From the NCBI GenBank assembly GCA_012845835.1, contig JABAKD010000001.1, positions 14,509,382 through 14,573,381 on the forward strand: a DNA stretch of 64,000 nucleotides. Direction: 5' to 3'. Position 1 is the stretch's first letter. Every line of letters starts with the position of its first letter. A program made the translations under genes and the position numbers. Below, in pieces: positions 10,030 through 19,306 of this stretch. Source of the DNA: Undaria pinnatifida (Eukaryota; Sar; Phaeophyceae; Laminariales; Alariaceae). The notes beneath the pieces were generated by a model. That model was not told the DNA's origin. It saw nothing but the letters and a program-made list of their open reading frames with translations, and made no database searches.

Positions 10030-10406
10030 ATGTTAAGGACTTTAGTGGGGTATTAGTCCGTTTGACCACTTGCAAAAGGTTAACCAATAGCTTACCCAAA
10101 ACTAAGCTTTATAACACTCTCCCCCCCTGAAACGGCGGGATACCAGGTCGGCCGGATATACGGGCGGACCTGTCAATATATCCAAGCCGTTTCATTTCCT
10201 GGGTATACCGGGGAGAGTATTTTTCAAGTTCGCCATGGGAAAATCTGAAAGAGTTTATTATGGTGGATGTGGGGATCGAACCCACGACCCAAAAACCCAT
10301 GGTCTGTCGACGACGCCATTTGTTAAGGTATTAGTGGGGTATTAGTCCGTTTGACCACTTGCAACTGGTTAACCAATAGCTTACCCAAACTAAGCCTTAT
10401 AACATA
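10030..10406 (-). mobile_element. tRNA-derived SINE (family 1), one full unit plus partial second
   Basis: On the minus strand a good polymerase III A box, TGGTCAAACGG, is followed about 70 bp later by a perfect B box, GGTTCGATCC. The B box sits in a T-arm-like stem GTGGG-TTCGATC-CCCAC and is followed by ATCCACCA. The non-tRNA body continues through GAACTTGAAAAATACTCTCC and CGTATATCCGGCCGACC to TTTCAGG. The ~85-bp segment carrying the A box (10324-10406) recurs at 10030-10117, so this is a unit of about 294 bp plus part of another. Related copies lie at 18185-18482 and 24955-25040. It is not a functional tRNA gene: there is no acceptor stem partner. Confidence 0.75.
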
Positions 10407-10423
10407 TAGTATATATATTCCTG

Positions 10424-10598
10424 TTGACACGGATAGCTACAACACTGTAGTTCCAAGGGGAATCGCCGACCTATATCCTTAATGAGGACACACAACCCGT
10501 AATACGCGCAATCGGAATATCACACACAGCTCGCAAAGATGAGTTTCGATAAAATGTTCGATCTCACAGCTGGAGTGTATTTTTATTTTTATAGTATA
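10424..10598 (-). repeat. repeat B, reverse fragment
   Basis: This carries only the 5' third of repeat B in reverse orientation, ending in CTCACAGCTGGAGTGTATTT. The open frame that starts at its ATGAGTTTCGATAAAATG is an accident of the repeat. Confidence 0.9.
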
Positions 10599-10599
10599 G

Positions 10600-11190
10600 T
10601 TTATAGACTATCTCTGTCTTGTGTTTCCCAAACTTCTATACGGACATTATCACTCATCATTTTCCTCCCCGATCCTTCCATACTTTGTCGACCACGCTAT
10701 CCCAACTTATCCCAGTTCGCCCTTCTGCTACTTTCTCCCATACACTCCCACCAGGTGTTATTGCTGAAAACCGCTTCTTTGCATGTTTCTTACTTTATTT
10801 TGTCATTGCAACTTTCTCGCGTCTCGACTTTTTTTGCGGGTACAATCCTAGTTCTGCTCTTATCAAAACTGTATCACTCGTCGTATTTGAGCATTTTCGT
10901 ACTTTTTTTGCCTGCTGTCATCTGTACTATTTCCAGCTGCTTTACGGATTTCGTGTTCCCTTCCCATATTTCCCCTGCATATGGTAGCTTTGGCACATCC
11001 ACATTCATCAGGGTACCTCTTTTACCTCTGGGGTCAAGGAACGAGTTTTGTTAGAATCGTATCCATCTTGCCTACGTGTGCTTTACCATTTCCTGTTACT
11101 TTCGCTTCGTGTGCCTACCAAGATCAGTCGGTGGGGGAAGAGAAACTCTTTCGTGTTGCCTCGTTCGCTTGGCTGTCTTCCAGAACAGCT
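10600..11190 (-). pseudogene. LINE reverse-transcriptase remnant, C-terminal part
   Basis: The minus strand, read across frames, gives GNGKAHVGKMDTILTKLVP, then VPKLPYAGEIWEGNTKSVK and QLEIVQMTAGKKS. After stops it gives LLRAELGLYPQKKSRREKV and FSAITPGGSVWEKVAEGR. This order matches the region after the catalytic domain of non-LTR retrotransposon reverse transcriptases: the 'YG-EVW...K-LE-VQ' block followed by 'RAELG--PL--RR'. The catalytic YADD part would lie further upstream (higher coordinates) and is not recognised beyond the MITE at 11199-11465, which appears to have interrupted the element. Many stops make it dead. The plus-strand open frame over the same bases (10539-11054) is a by-product. 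Confidence 0.7.
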
Positions 11191-11198
11191 GGCCATTG

Positions 11199-11465
11199 AC
11201 CAAGGCTACGGTAGGGGGGGTACCCCCATTTTCACTGGTGTGTTAGAGCCACTCGCACGAGTAGCTCTGTACCCTACGGATGGAGATGGTTAAGGCACTT
11301 GGTTTGGCGCAGCTTAGATCACCTTTGCATTGCGGATTGATTTCGTCAATGTAAAACATAAAGAAAACGTATGATTGCATAGGAACAAAAGGGGCACTCG
11401 CGCGAGTGACCCCTAGCCACTGAAATAAAAGGCCCAAAAGGGGACCCCCCTACCGTAGCCTGGGT
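11199..11465. mobile_element. 267-bp MITE with terminal inverted repeats and 6-bp target duplication
   Basis: The left end ACCAAGGCTACGGTAGGGGGG is matched by the inverted right end CCCCCCTACCGTAGCCTGGGT. The element is flanked on both sides by CCATTG (11193-11198 and 11466-11471). Internally it carries palindromic motifs around CACTCGCACGAGT (about 11254-11266) and CACTCGCGCGAGTG (about 11395-11408). A diverged relative lies at 34503-34800. It has no coding capacity. The superfamily is not determined; a 6-bp duplication is unusual among common eukaryotic DNA transposons. Confidence 0.85.
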
Positions 11466-11742
11466 CCATTGTCTGTTTCTAGTGTCTGCCGCCTGCATCC
11501 ATTCATTTCATCGCAGACAGTGTCCACTGCTACTCAGTTTTACTACTGCTGCTACTGCTGCTGCATGCAGCAGCATTCGCATTTGTCGGGTGCGCCAGCT
11601 GCCGTCCTCTACTTATGACAGAGGCTGATCTAACGCTTTCGCTACTTCCTGCTAATAGAACTACACACAGAGTTGTACCGACGAAGTCCTTGGAATTGAC
11701 GTGGAACAGTGTTGGTATGGTCTTAAACGGGCTAATGCATGC

Positions 11743-12040
11743 TTAGGATTGCTCTGGTACCTCTCGCGGGAATTCAACCCCCTCCTCGGTTTTCTTGAGG
11801 TATTTTTGCGCGTGCGTTCGAATCTGCGTCTCTGTTCGCGTCGGGACGAAGAACTGCTGGATGAAAATCCAGTCCTTGCCGTATTGATTGTAGCCTCGGA
11901 CAAACTCCTCGTGCTCTTCCTTCGTCCACCTTCCCTTGTTCGCCCTCGCTTTCCTTTGCGGCACGGGATCAGACACACGGGAGGAGTCGGAAAAGTAAGA
12001 CGAAGACTTCGATGTAGTTCACGAGGTATAAAATTTGGTT
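11743..12040 (-). CDS. MYB-like single-repeat DNA-binding protein, SHAQKYF type
   Basis: The minus-strand frame encodes a short protein with one complete MYB-related repeat. It reads KGRWTKEEHEEFVRGYNQYG, KDWIFIQQFF, then VPTRTETQIRTHAQKYLKK, ending EEGVEFPREVPEQS. THAQKYL is the variant of the SHAQKYF signature in the third helix of plant, algal and stramenopile one-repeat MYB transcription factors. Such proteins bind DNA in the nucleus. A Ser-rich stretch (SSSYFSDSSRVSDP) precedes the domain. There is no in-frame ATG between the upstream TGA at about 12025 and the domain: GTG at 11976 is only the first in-frame valine. The protein therefore needs a spliced upstream exon or has lost its start. 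At about 77-95 residues it is shorter than typical family members, which carry long tails. The frame is intact, unlike the transposon remnants around it. It may be a real gene or a captured or duplicated fragment. Confidence 0.75.
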
Positions 12041-13164
12041 GTATCATGCGTGGTTGACGTGCCACCCTTTAAAAGCAAACCAAATATTTCCACCTCAAGC
12101 ACAATGTAGACTGGCAATAATCCAGTCACAACCTATCATGCATACTGTGTGCTTCTAGCTCACAGATAAGGAAAGCAAGTTTCACAATAGGCAGCGACAA
12201 CGGTTCCTGATCGACCCCGCCAAGAACGCCAGGTTTAAGTCGAGGGCCGCAAGATCTAACTGAAACCCATCGATGTTTTGCTGTAAGGTCAAGAGTAACC
12301 CTAGGGGAATTGTTGTCAAGTAGGCGCGAACAGGTGTTTCGCCTAAGCATACAGTGGCTTGGAAATAGAGTTGAAAATTTGTCACGCAACATTCGTTTTC
12401 CTCGCGTAAATGGATGCGGGCTTACAACAATCTGTCTAGAGCGTTTTCACCTGTGTTAGCTTAGACTAATTCTTTAGTGCCTAAAACGCTAGCATAATTT
12501 CTCTGCTTCGCGACGTTTAGGCTACAACTTTTTCATGCGCCGAACGCTCCGCCATACTACCGGCTAACGTTTAGTGGAAGCAGCTTCATTAAGCGTGGTA
12601 TGGTCATGGTACAACGTACTGTTATAAAGCCGGAAAAACATATCGTATATTGTTGATTATATGGCTTTTATCGACTTTTTGGTGATGCTAGCTTGCAACT
12701 TCGACTCCACGAACTCACCTCGTTCGTGGGTTCTAGTTGCCTACAACTATTTGCTGGTACACCCAACGCTGTCACACACCCCATGAGGAGCGTAGCTCAA
12801 TCTCACAAGCTGTCATTGTGTGTGAGGAAACGCTGCTGTCCGCAAGTAAGCGAAACGTTCAGTTGAGGGGCGGGGGGTGTCTCGTTATACATCTTCAGGT
12901 CCATTTCGACCGCTGCAGCACCCCAAACGCGAGGTGTAGATCTCTGTTGAGAAAGTGTGGACGGTCAGTATGAATAGAATCACGATCTTCTCTGTGAACG
13001 AAACACTGAGAACGAACAGCTTGTGAAGGCACGGCCGATTAGAAGATTGAAGTGATGTGCGTTCAAAATACGGTCTAAGTTACTGTATTGAAACAATATC
13101 TAAAAAATAAAGCGGGCCGGAAACCCGGGGATGGGGGGTGGATACGGCGCACGGCATTATATAT
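12041..13164. other. no gene recognised; possible promoter region of the MYB gene
   Basis: There are only short overlapping frames (minus 12126-12392, plus 12737-12973). The first few hundred bases are upstream of the minus-strand MYB gene and would hold its promoter or first exon; no convincing core element was identified. No repeat was recognised. Confidence 0.5.
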
Positions 13165-13690
13165 TTTATAACATATTATAAGAATAACGCACACTCCAGC
13201 TGTGAGATCGAACGTTTATCGAAACTCATATTTGCAAGCTATGTGTGATACTCCTATCGCGCGTATTACTGGGTGTGTGTCCTCATTAAGGATATAGGTC
13301 GGCGACTCCCCTTGGAACTACAGTGTAGCTTGTACCAGGGTCAACAGGGTGATGTTGCTCAGTCTGCGCGCGGAAACTATCAAACCCGTTTTTGAGGGAG
13401 ACAAAATCTGACAGCTGTGGAAGGAAATTCATCAGTTTATCAAGTGCATCCTGTAACTCGTATAGGTCCAACCGGTGAGGGGAGGGCGTAGTTTTCAGCG
13501 GCGTGGGGGCCTGGGTTTGAACAAGAAGGAGCGGGGGGGGGGGGAGGGGGAGGCGGGACGGGCGGGGCAACTCAATTTGTGCGCGGGAACTATAAATCCT
13601 TTAAGGGGAAAATCTGACGGTTGTGGAAGGAATGCATCAGTTTATCACATATATATCCTATACGTTTTATATGTTACTTCTATCGCGGGG
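13165..13690 (+). repeat. repeat B, forward copy
   Basis: It starts in the AT-rich block before CACTCCAGCTGTGAGATCGA and passes the AGGGTCAACAGGGTGATG and GCGGAAACTATCAAACC blocks. It continues to two G-rich modules and ends near TGCATCAGTTTATCAC. It contains the GTGTAGCTTGTACCAGGGTC variant, shared with the 41195 copy. Confidence 0.9.
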
Positions 13691-14549
13691 TCGTATTGAT
13701 GATAGTTACCTTGCTTCTAGTACAACGGAGTACCAGATAGTCCGTTGTAACCTATCGATTGCGCTGTCGTTGACATATCATACGCAGTCATCTGGTATAC
13801 GTATATCGTACAAGGTAGGACGCGGCAGCATGACACGATGTTATACAGGACTGACTGGTATACACGAGTTAGTACGCAGACATTTTCAGAGAGTATCGGA
13901 TCGTCGTTGTTAAGGATAGATACTAGCTTTTGGTACGGATCAGCACGAGGCGCCTTGGCGATACCAGTGCAAGGAGTGCGATAAGTATGTACGTATCATA
14001 CACAAGTGCCATACACACACGTGCCTCGTAGGATCATAGGATCATGTGAATCTAGTAAATCGTATATCGTAGCTGGCGGCGGAACCCTAAAATCGGTTGG
14101 AGTTTACGGTTGACCCGGAGTGTTTTGCGTGTTTTTTGGGGTCTTCACACGGCTTGCCTTTCATAGGGTCTTGAGCTGTGATCCATCGAGCATGCACCAC
14201 ACATACTCTCATACAACTCAACTCAACAGCACCACTCTTCCTTCTTCGTCTCTTCCTTGAGACCGCGCAAATAATAAACACCCCTGCCTTTGGGGCGTTT
14301 CTTTTTGCCATCAGCTCTGCGGAGCTTGAAACTTGACCGCACCGGCACAGAAACATCTATCTGCTGAGTGCTTACCTGTCGTGCCGCATCTGGCATGACC
14401 CAGATCGCACACAGCCACAGGGACGTATCTCTCCCACGATTTTTGTCCGCATGAAATATTATTTTTGGTTTTGTGTCGCCGCACGCAACTCTCTGTGGGG
14501 TGTATGTGTAGCAGCTGGCTCGAAATAACAATAATCCACCGTATGTCAG
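13691..14549. other. no confident gene; basic open frame at 14223-14531 (minus)
   Basis: On the minus strand 14223-14531 a ~100-codon frame has a Lys/Arg-rich end (RRADGKKKRPKGRG, then EETKKEEWCC). It overlaps a second open frame at 14087-14356, also basic. Neither has an ATG at its start or a known domain. An exon is possible but unproven. The rest is AT-rich and featureless. Confidence 0.4.
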
Positions 14550-14757
14550 GATCCTTTTACAGCAGCAGCAGTAATGCTAGTAGTAGTGGTAGTAGTAGCA
14601 GTAGTAGCAGTGGAAGTAGTAAAAATAGTAGTAGCAGTAGTAGCAGTAGCAGTAGCAGTAGTGGTAGCCGTATTAGTAGTAGTAGTAGTAGTAGTAGCAG
14701 CAACAGTAGTAGCAGTAGTGGCAGCAATAGTACCAGTAGTGGCAGTAGCAGCTGAAG
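14550..14757. repeat. AGC/AGT trinucleotide microsatellite
   Basis: About 208 bp of imperfect (AGC/AGT)n. Because the period is three, all frames without TAG stay open (poly-Ser on plus, poly-Thr/Leu on minus). The open frames here are therefore artefacts. Confidence 0.95.
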
Positions 14758-15344
14758 TGTTTTGTTCATTTATTAAATATTGCGGTTTCTTAGGGTCTCC
14801 CCGTTTCCGCAACTAACCAACTCGTGGCTTCTGACTACATACAGCAGTGATTGGTTGCTGTCTGGGGTGCTCTGCCTGTGCATCGTACGAAACGCACGGT
14901 GGCAGTCGTGAACACAGAGAGGATGACGCCTGCCTGCTGTCTGGAACACCACTACTATTAATATTAATAAAAGTCGTGGCTATCAGGGGCCAGTTATGTC
15001 CAGAAGATATGATGATATGCCATGTACGTGTAGGCGAAACACATTGTTACTGGAAATGGAATAACCACAAGTAGAAAACAGAAGAACCTTCCATATCCAC
15101 AATCCTATTGTACGTGTAATATTATATGTTACTCACGCGCGTATTACTATGTATTCTAGGCTGATTTTTAAAAAACCGGGGTAGTTTAGAAAAACCTTTT
15201 TTAGGACGTCAGCTGTGAGTTCGACGAATTTCAGGTCAACCGGGGTATTTGTTTTTGCACCGGCGTGAATTTTTGTCATTCGTGGCATTTCTACTGTCAC
15301 ATAATAATATATGAAACGGGACAATTTTCATGTAATATATAATA
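14758..15344. other. no gene recognised
   Basis: Short frames only. The stretch GTGAGTTCGACGAATTTCAGG (about 15212-15232) recurs at 25842-25862 and looks like a very diverged relative of the first part of repeat B. Confidence 0.45.
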
Positions 15345-15635
15345 CCTTTTGCCCCACTTACAATCGAGATCGGCTAGACAAATAAACACTTCTACGCAAT
15401 TGGTATCACGTCATTATCTTTCTAGCCATCCATGACGTAGCTTTCATTCACCCCCCCCCACGCGCTCCTTGTTTCACCATCGGCACGATCGACTAGACCT
15501 AGCGAGCGCCGCATGTATAGCAAGCCCCTACATATATGATTAATGCGCGCGATCGGAGTATCACACACAATGTTGCCAAGATGAGTTTCGACCAGTCCTT
15601 GATCTCGTTGGTGGAGTATACTTTAATATTGTATG
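15345..15635 (-). repeat. repeat B, reverse copy with internal deletion
   Basis: It carries the distal part (GTATCACGTCATTATCTTTC, CATCGGCACGATCGACTAGACC) joined directly to the 5' part (GCGCGATCGGAGTATCACAC, ATGAGTTTCGACCAG). The middle modules are missing. Confidence 0.8.
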
Positions 15636-16255
15636 TGACCTAAACCTCTTGAAAACTCTTCCCCCTCCCCCGCCCCTTCCTCTTATTTTTTTCTCTTCCT
15701 CGTTCCCTCTTGCTCAAACGCCCCACCTAACATTGAAATCTGCCAGAGTAATAAACACCTCCACGCCTTGTATATCACCTCATTATCTTTTTAGAGCCAT
15801 CCATGCCGCTGCTGCAATTCCCAACCGCCCTCCGCCCTCAACGCCCCCTCCTTCTCCACCACCCGCACTATCGCCTAGACCTACCACCACGCGAAAAGCA
15901 AACCCCTACATCTAAGCGACGTAAGGCCCTCCTCCCCCCCCCCCGCTCACCTTTCCCCCCCCCTCCCCTCCCCCATTTCGCACCTCCCCACCTCCATTCA
16001 TTTTTTCTTCTTTCCAAAGTCGTCAGATTTATCCCCTTGAAGGATTAATAGTTTCGACGCACAAATTGAGCTGCCCCACCCGTCCCCCCCCCCCGCCCCC
16101 TTTTGATCAAAATCAGGCCCCCACGTCCTTAATAACTCTGCCCTTCCCTCACCGGTTATTCGACTTACAGGATTCACTTGAAAAACTGATGCGCTTCCTA
16201 CCACAGCTGTCAGATTTTGTCCCCCTCAGAAACGGGTTTTAAAGTTGAAGCGCAC

Positions 16256-16263
16256 AGACTGAC
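16256..16263. repeat. left 8-bp target-site duplication of foldback element
   Basis: AGACTGAC here and at 17443-17450 flank the 16264-17442 element exactly. The empty site is visible in other repeat B copies, where AGACTGAC occurs once. Confidence 0.9.
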
Positions 16264-17442
16264 GGGCCACCTGCACTATCTGCATTTTTGGTGGAAACTT
16301 GTGAAAGCTTCCGTGAAAGCTTCCATCGCTTCGATGGAAACTTCCACCACTTTCACGGAAGATTCCATGGAAGCAATTTCCACGGAAGCTTCCATGAAAG
16401 CTTCCACGGAAGCTTACACGGAAGCAACTTCCACGGAAGCTTCCATGAAAGCTTTCACGGAAGCAACTACCACGAAAGCTTCCATGAAAGCTTACACGGA
16501 AGCAACTTCCACAGAAACAACTTCCACGGAAGCTTCCATGAAAGCTTTCACGGAAGCTTTCACGGAAGCAACCTAACCCTAACCTTAACCATATCTTCCA
16601 TGAAAGCTTTCGTGGAAGTCACTTCCATGAAAGCTTCCATACTTCCGCGCAAGCTTCCTTTACTTCCATGAAAGCTTCCATAAAATCCTCGAAAGCTTCC
16701 ATTACTTCCATAAAAGCTTCCATGAAAGCGTCGTGGAAGTTACTTCCAATGGAAGCTTTCGTGGAAGCTTTGGTGAAATATCCCGTGGAAGTTACTTCCG
16801 TGGAAGCTTTCATATCTTCCATTTCTTTCATGGAAGTTACATCCGTAAAATCTTCCATATCTTCCGCGAAAGCTTCCGTTAAATCTATGAAAACTTCCAT
16901 GGAAGCTTTCGTGGAAGTTACTTCCATGGCAGCTTTCGTGAAAGCTTTCGTGGAAGCTCCCGTGGAAGTTACGCTTGTAGAACCTTTCAGTTCTTCTATA
17001 TCTTCCATGGAAGCTTCCACGGAAGCTTCCAAGAAAGATTCCGTGGAAGTCATTTCCATGAAAGCTTCCATAACTTCCGCGAAAGCTTCCGTTGCTTCCA
17101 TGAAAGCTTCCATGGGAGCTTCCATGAAATCTTCCATGGAAGATTTCGTGGAAGTTACTTCCATGGAAGCTTTCGTGGAAGATTTTGTGGAAGCTCCCGT
17201 GGAAGTTACTTCCGTGGAAGCTTTCATATCTTCCATATCTTCCATAAAAGCTTCGTGGAAGCTATGGAAGCTTCGATGGAAGCTTCATGGAAGCTTCCAC
17301 CGCTTCAATTGCTTCCATGGAAGCTTCCATGTAAGCATCGATAGCTTCCATATCTTCGGTGGAAGCTTCCATGAAAGCGGTGAAAGCTTCCACAGAAGCT
17401 TTCATGAGCTTCCACGCAAAATGCAAGTAGTGCCGGAGACCT
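16264..17442. mobile_element. foldback-type element: inverted satellite arms with telomere repeats at the centre
   Basis: The ends are imperfect inverted repeats: CTGCACTATCTGCAT on the left, inverted ATGCAAGTAGTGCCGG on the right. They are followed on both sides by a related GTGGAA-CT--TGAAAGCTTC block. Each arm consists of a degenerate satellite built on GGAAGCTTCCATGGAAGC and GGAAGTAACTTCCACGG. The left arm (to 16571) reads in one orientation and the right arm (from 16591) in the opposite one. At the switch lies telomeric CCTAACCCTAACCTTAACC (16572-16590). An 8-bp duplication flanks the element. This is the architecture of foldback transposons, whose long inverted repeats are made of short tandem units. 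No transposase is present, and the open frames inside are satellite artefacts. The arms are unequal (about 0.3 and 0.85 kb). Confidence 0.8.
16572..16590 (-). repeat. interstitial telomeric repeat (CCCTAA) at arm junction
   Basis: About three units of CCCTAA, one altered, lie exactly where the satellite orientation inverts. The same position in the second element (63627-63655) holds TTAGGG units on the opposite strand, as expected for an inverted copy. Confidence 0.9.
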
Positions 17443-17515
17443 AGACTGACTAACATCACCCTGTTGACCCTGATAGCTACACTGTAGTTCCAAGGGGAGT
17501 CGCCGACCTATATTT

Positions 17516-17827
17516 TAGCCGGTCGCCCCGGTGGCGTATCAGGTTATCCTCGAGCCTGGTATAGGTCAGTTTCGTGAGTTCGAGCCACGCCGGGTGCATA
17601 CTCGTATAAAATTCTGTGGGACTTTTTCTTGTGCACAAATAAATTGACTTGCAGAAAGCGCGAGAGCGTGAGTTAGCAACACTCGATGAAAAATCGACGA
17701 GCAGCGGAATTGCTAAACCCTATGCGCGATCAAATTGAAGGCAAGAACCGGGGGGGAAAAGGGTCGACACCTGTGACCACGGCTTGTCCAGAAGCTGGAA
17801 AGTAAAAGTGAATGGAAAAGAATAAAA
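17516..17827 (+). mobile_element. tRNA-derived SINE (family 3)
   Basis: The head has an A box TGGCGTATCAGG and a B box AGTTCGAGCC in a T-arm-like hairpin (CGTG-AGTTCGAGC-CACG). A ~230-bp body follows and ends in the A-rich AAGAATAAAAAT. It interrupts repeat B between GACCTATAT and CCCTAATGAG. A diverged relative at about 61120-61230 shares TTGACTTGCA-AAAGCG and TCGACGAG. No clean target duplication was seen. Confidence 0.7.
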
Positions 17828-17955
17828 ATCCCTAATGAGAACACACAACCCGTAATACGCGCGATCGGAGTATCACACACAGCTTGCAAAGATGAGTTTC
17901 GACAAAATATTCGATCTTACAGCTGGAGTGTATTTTATTTTTTGCAACATATGTT

Positions 17956-18184
17956 AGTACTACAGGCTGGTTCAAGTTTGTTGGTACTACGGGATGGTTC
18001 AATTTAAAAGCCGGAAGTTTTCTCCCCCGCGAAAGCCGCTCGCAATATCTAGTCAAACAATGAATATTTCAATTTGGAATATTTATCACCATACTGACCC
18101 TCACGACCAGTGAAAGAGGGTGACATGACCAGTTTCTTTTTTACGGCCTCGGCCCGTCTCTAGGAGAGAAACTCGTATCGACCG
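17956..18184. other. unassigned
   Basis: AT-rich spacer between repeat B and the next SINE. A tandem pair of GTACTAC-GG-TGGTTCAA (17955-18002) is visible; nothing else is. Confidence 0.5.
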
Positions 18185-18482
18185 ATTACAGGTGTTAAGG
18201 AATTAGAGGGGATTGGTCCGTTGGCCGCTTGCAGTAGGTTATCGAATTGCTTACCCAAACTAAGCTTATGACACTTGACACTTTCCCTCCCTGAAACGGC
18301 GGGATATAGCACGTCGGCCGAATATACGGGCGGATGTGTCAATATCCGAGGGCGCTTCATTTCCTGGGGATATCTCGGGGAGATAATTTTTCAAGTTCTA
18401 CATGGGGAAAGTCGCAAAAGTATGTTATTGGTGAATGGTGGGATTCAAACCCACGATCCAAATATTGGTTTACGCTTGCGGA
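18185..18482 (-). mobile_element. tRNA-derived SINE (family 1), second copy
   Basis: The minus strand carries a B-box T-arm GTGGG-TTTGAATC-CCACC, then the family-1 body (CTTGAAAAATTATCTCCCCG, CCGTATATTCGGCCGAC). It ends in the TAAGCTTAGTTTGGGTAAGC block and a degenerate A-box block. It is colinear with 10030-10322 and clearly diverged. Confidence 0.75.
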
Positions 18483-18888
18483 CAACTCTGATTCACTATT
18501 ATATGGTGTTATTGGTGTTTGTGATGGTAGCATCGTCGGAGATGCGATAGAAATAATCGTTTCCCGAAAGGGTACAATAAATTCATATACGAACGCCACT
18601 CTGGGGTCTCGTATACCACAGAAGGTTCCCCTTCGAGATGTACGTGTGTAACGTGAAATGCCGGGGGCGTCGCAAGGCGAATATGGAGTCACAGGTAGCG
18701 CGCGTTACATGCTTTTCGTGAAACGAATAACTGTCTGTCACACACGTATATGCTACACACAACGGGATGATCGAGTGAGCGAGCGGGCGGACGATGGACG
18801 ATCGCACCGCTTGTAACTGGCCCCACATCATCATGCCGTATACACACCATAACAGGCACATACACACTACACACATACATACACACAT
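18483..18888. other. no gene; short dispersed repeat at 18627-18705
   Basis: The stretch around AACGTGAAATGCCGGGGGCG and TCGCAAGGCGAA recurs at about 20955-21028 (TAGCGTGAAATCCCGGCGGC, TCGCAAGGCGAA). A CA-rich microsatellite-like tract occupies about 18840-18895. Confidence 0.6.
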
Positions 18889-19298
18889 GCACGCACTCCA
18901 AACGGCCCTAATATACTGTCCTCGTTCCTGGGGCAAGAGCAACCTAACCTTGGGGACGGTAATATCAAGACCGGTTGGTAGGCGTATTTTGTTTCAAGAG
19001 TTTCTTGTATATTTATGTCCAATTTAGGTCTCTTGCAGCAGCACCCCGTTATAGTTTTTTTCATGGAAGCACCAGGCGCCCCATCCCCAGCCACCCTCTC
19101 TCGATCGATGCCGACCAAGTCGCGACGGAAATCGGCAGCCCTGACCCCTCAGAGTCAAGGAGATCCGGCCCCCGTCGTGCGTTTACCAGGCGCACACGGT
19201 TCCAGGCAGCTAACACGGTGCCCAAAGAATCCAACTAAACGTTGCGGATGTGTTCACAGTTTATTTCTGGGCGAAAATTTAGCGTACGTGGATCATTG

Positions 19299-19306
19299 GA
19301 TATCAT
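19299..19306. repeat. left target-site duplication of hAT-like element
   Basis: GATATCAT here corresponds to GATATTAT at 19572-19579 (one mismatch), directly abutting the element on each side. Confidence 0.85.

Larger units (their letters stand above)
15640..17955 (-). repeat. repeat B, reverse copy split by two insertions
   Basis: Repeat B sequence is present at 15640-16263, 17443-17515 and 17828-17955. The first two pieces join inside GCGCACAGACTGACTAACAT, a block that is continuous in the copy near 43617. The gap is the foldback element, which duplicated AGACTGAC. The second gap, between GACCTATAT and CCCTAATGAG, holds a tRNA-derived SINE. This gives an age order: repeat B is older than both insertions. 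Confidence 0.9.

Noticed and set aside
10255-10330. Functional tRNA gene on the minus strand
   Set aside because: Only A box, B box and T-arm are tRNA-like; no paired acceptor stem, and diverged copies with the same non-tRNA body exist, so it is a SINE.
10539-11054. 171-codon plus-strand gene with hydrophobic stretches
   Set aside because: It starts in repeat B and is the complement of a minus-strand LINE reverse-transcriptase remnant; hydrophobicity is due to T-rich antisense sequence.
14465-14812. Poly-Ser, poly-Thr and poly-Leu frames
   Set aside because: Translation of an AGC/AGT microsatellite in different frames.
16264-17442. Simple subtelomeric satellite or chromosome end
   Set aside because: The block has defined inverted termini and an 8-bp target duplication inside another repeat, which a passive satellite or chromosome end would not show.
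16217-17444. Reading frames of up to 258 codons on both strands
   Set aside because: Same satellite artefact inside the first foldback element.
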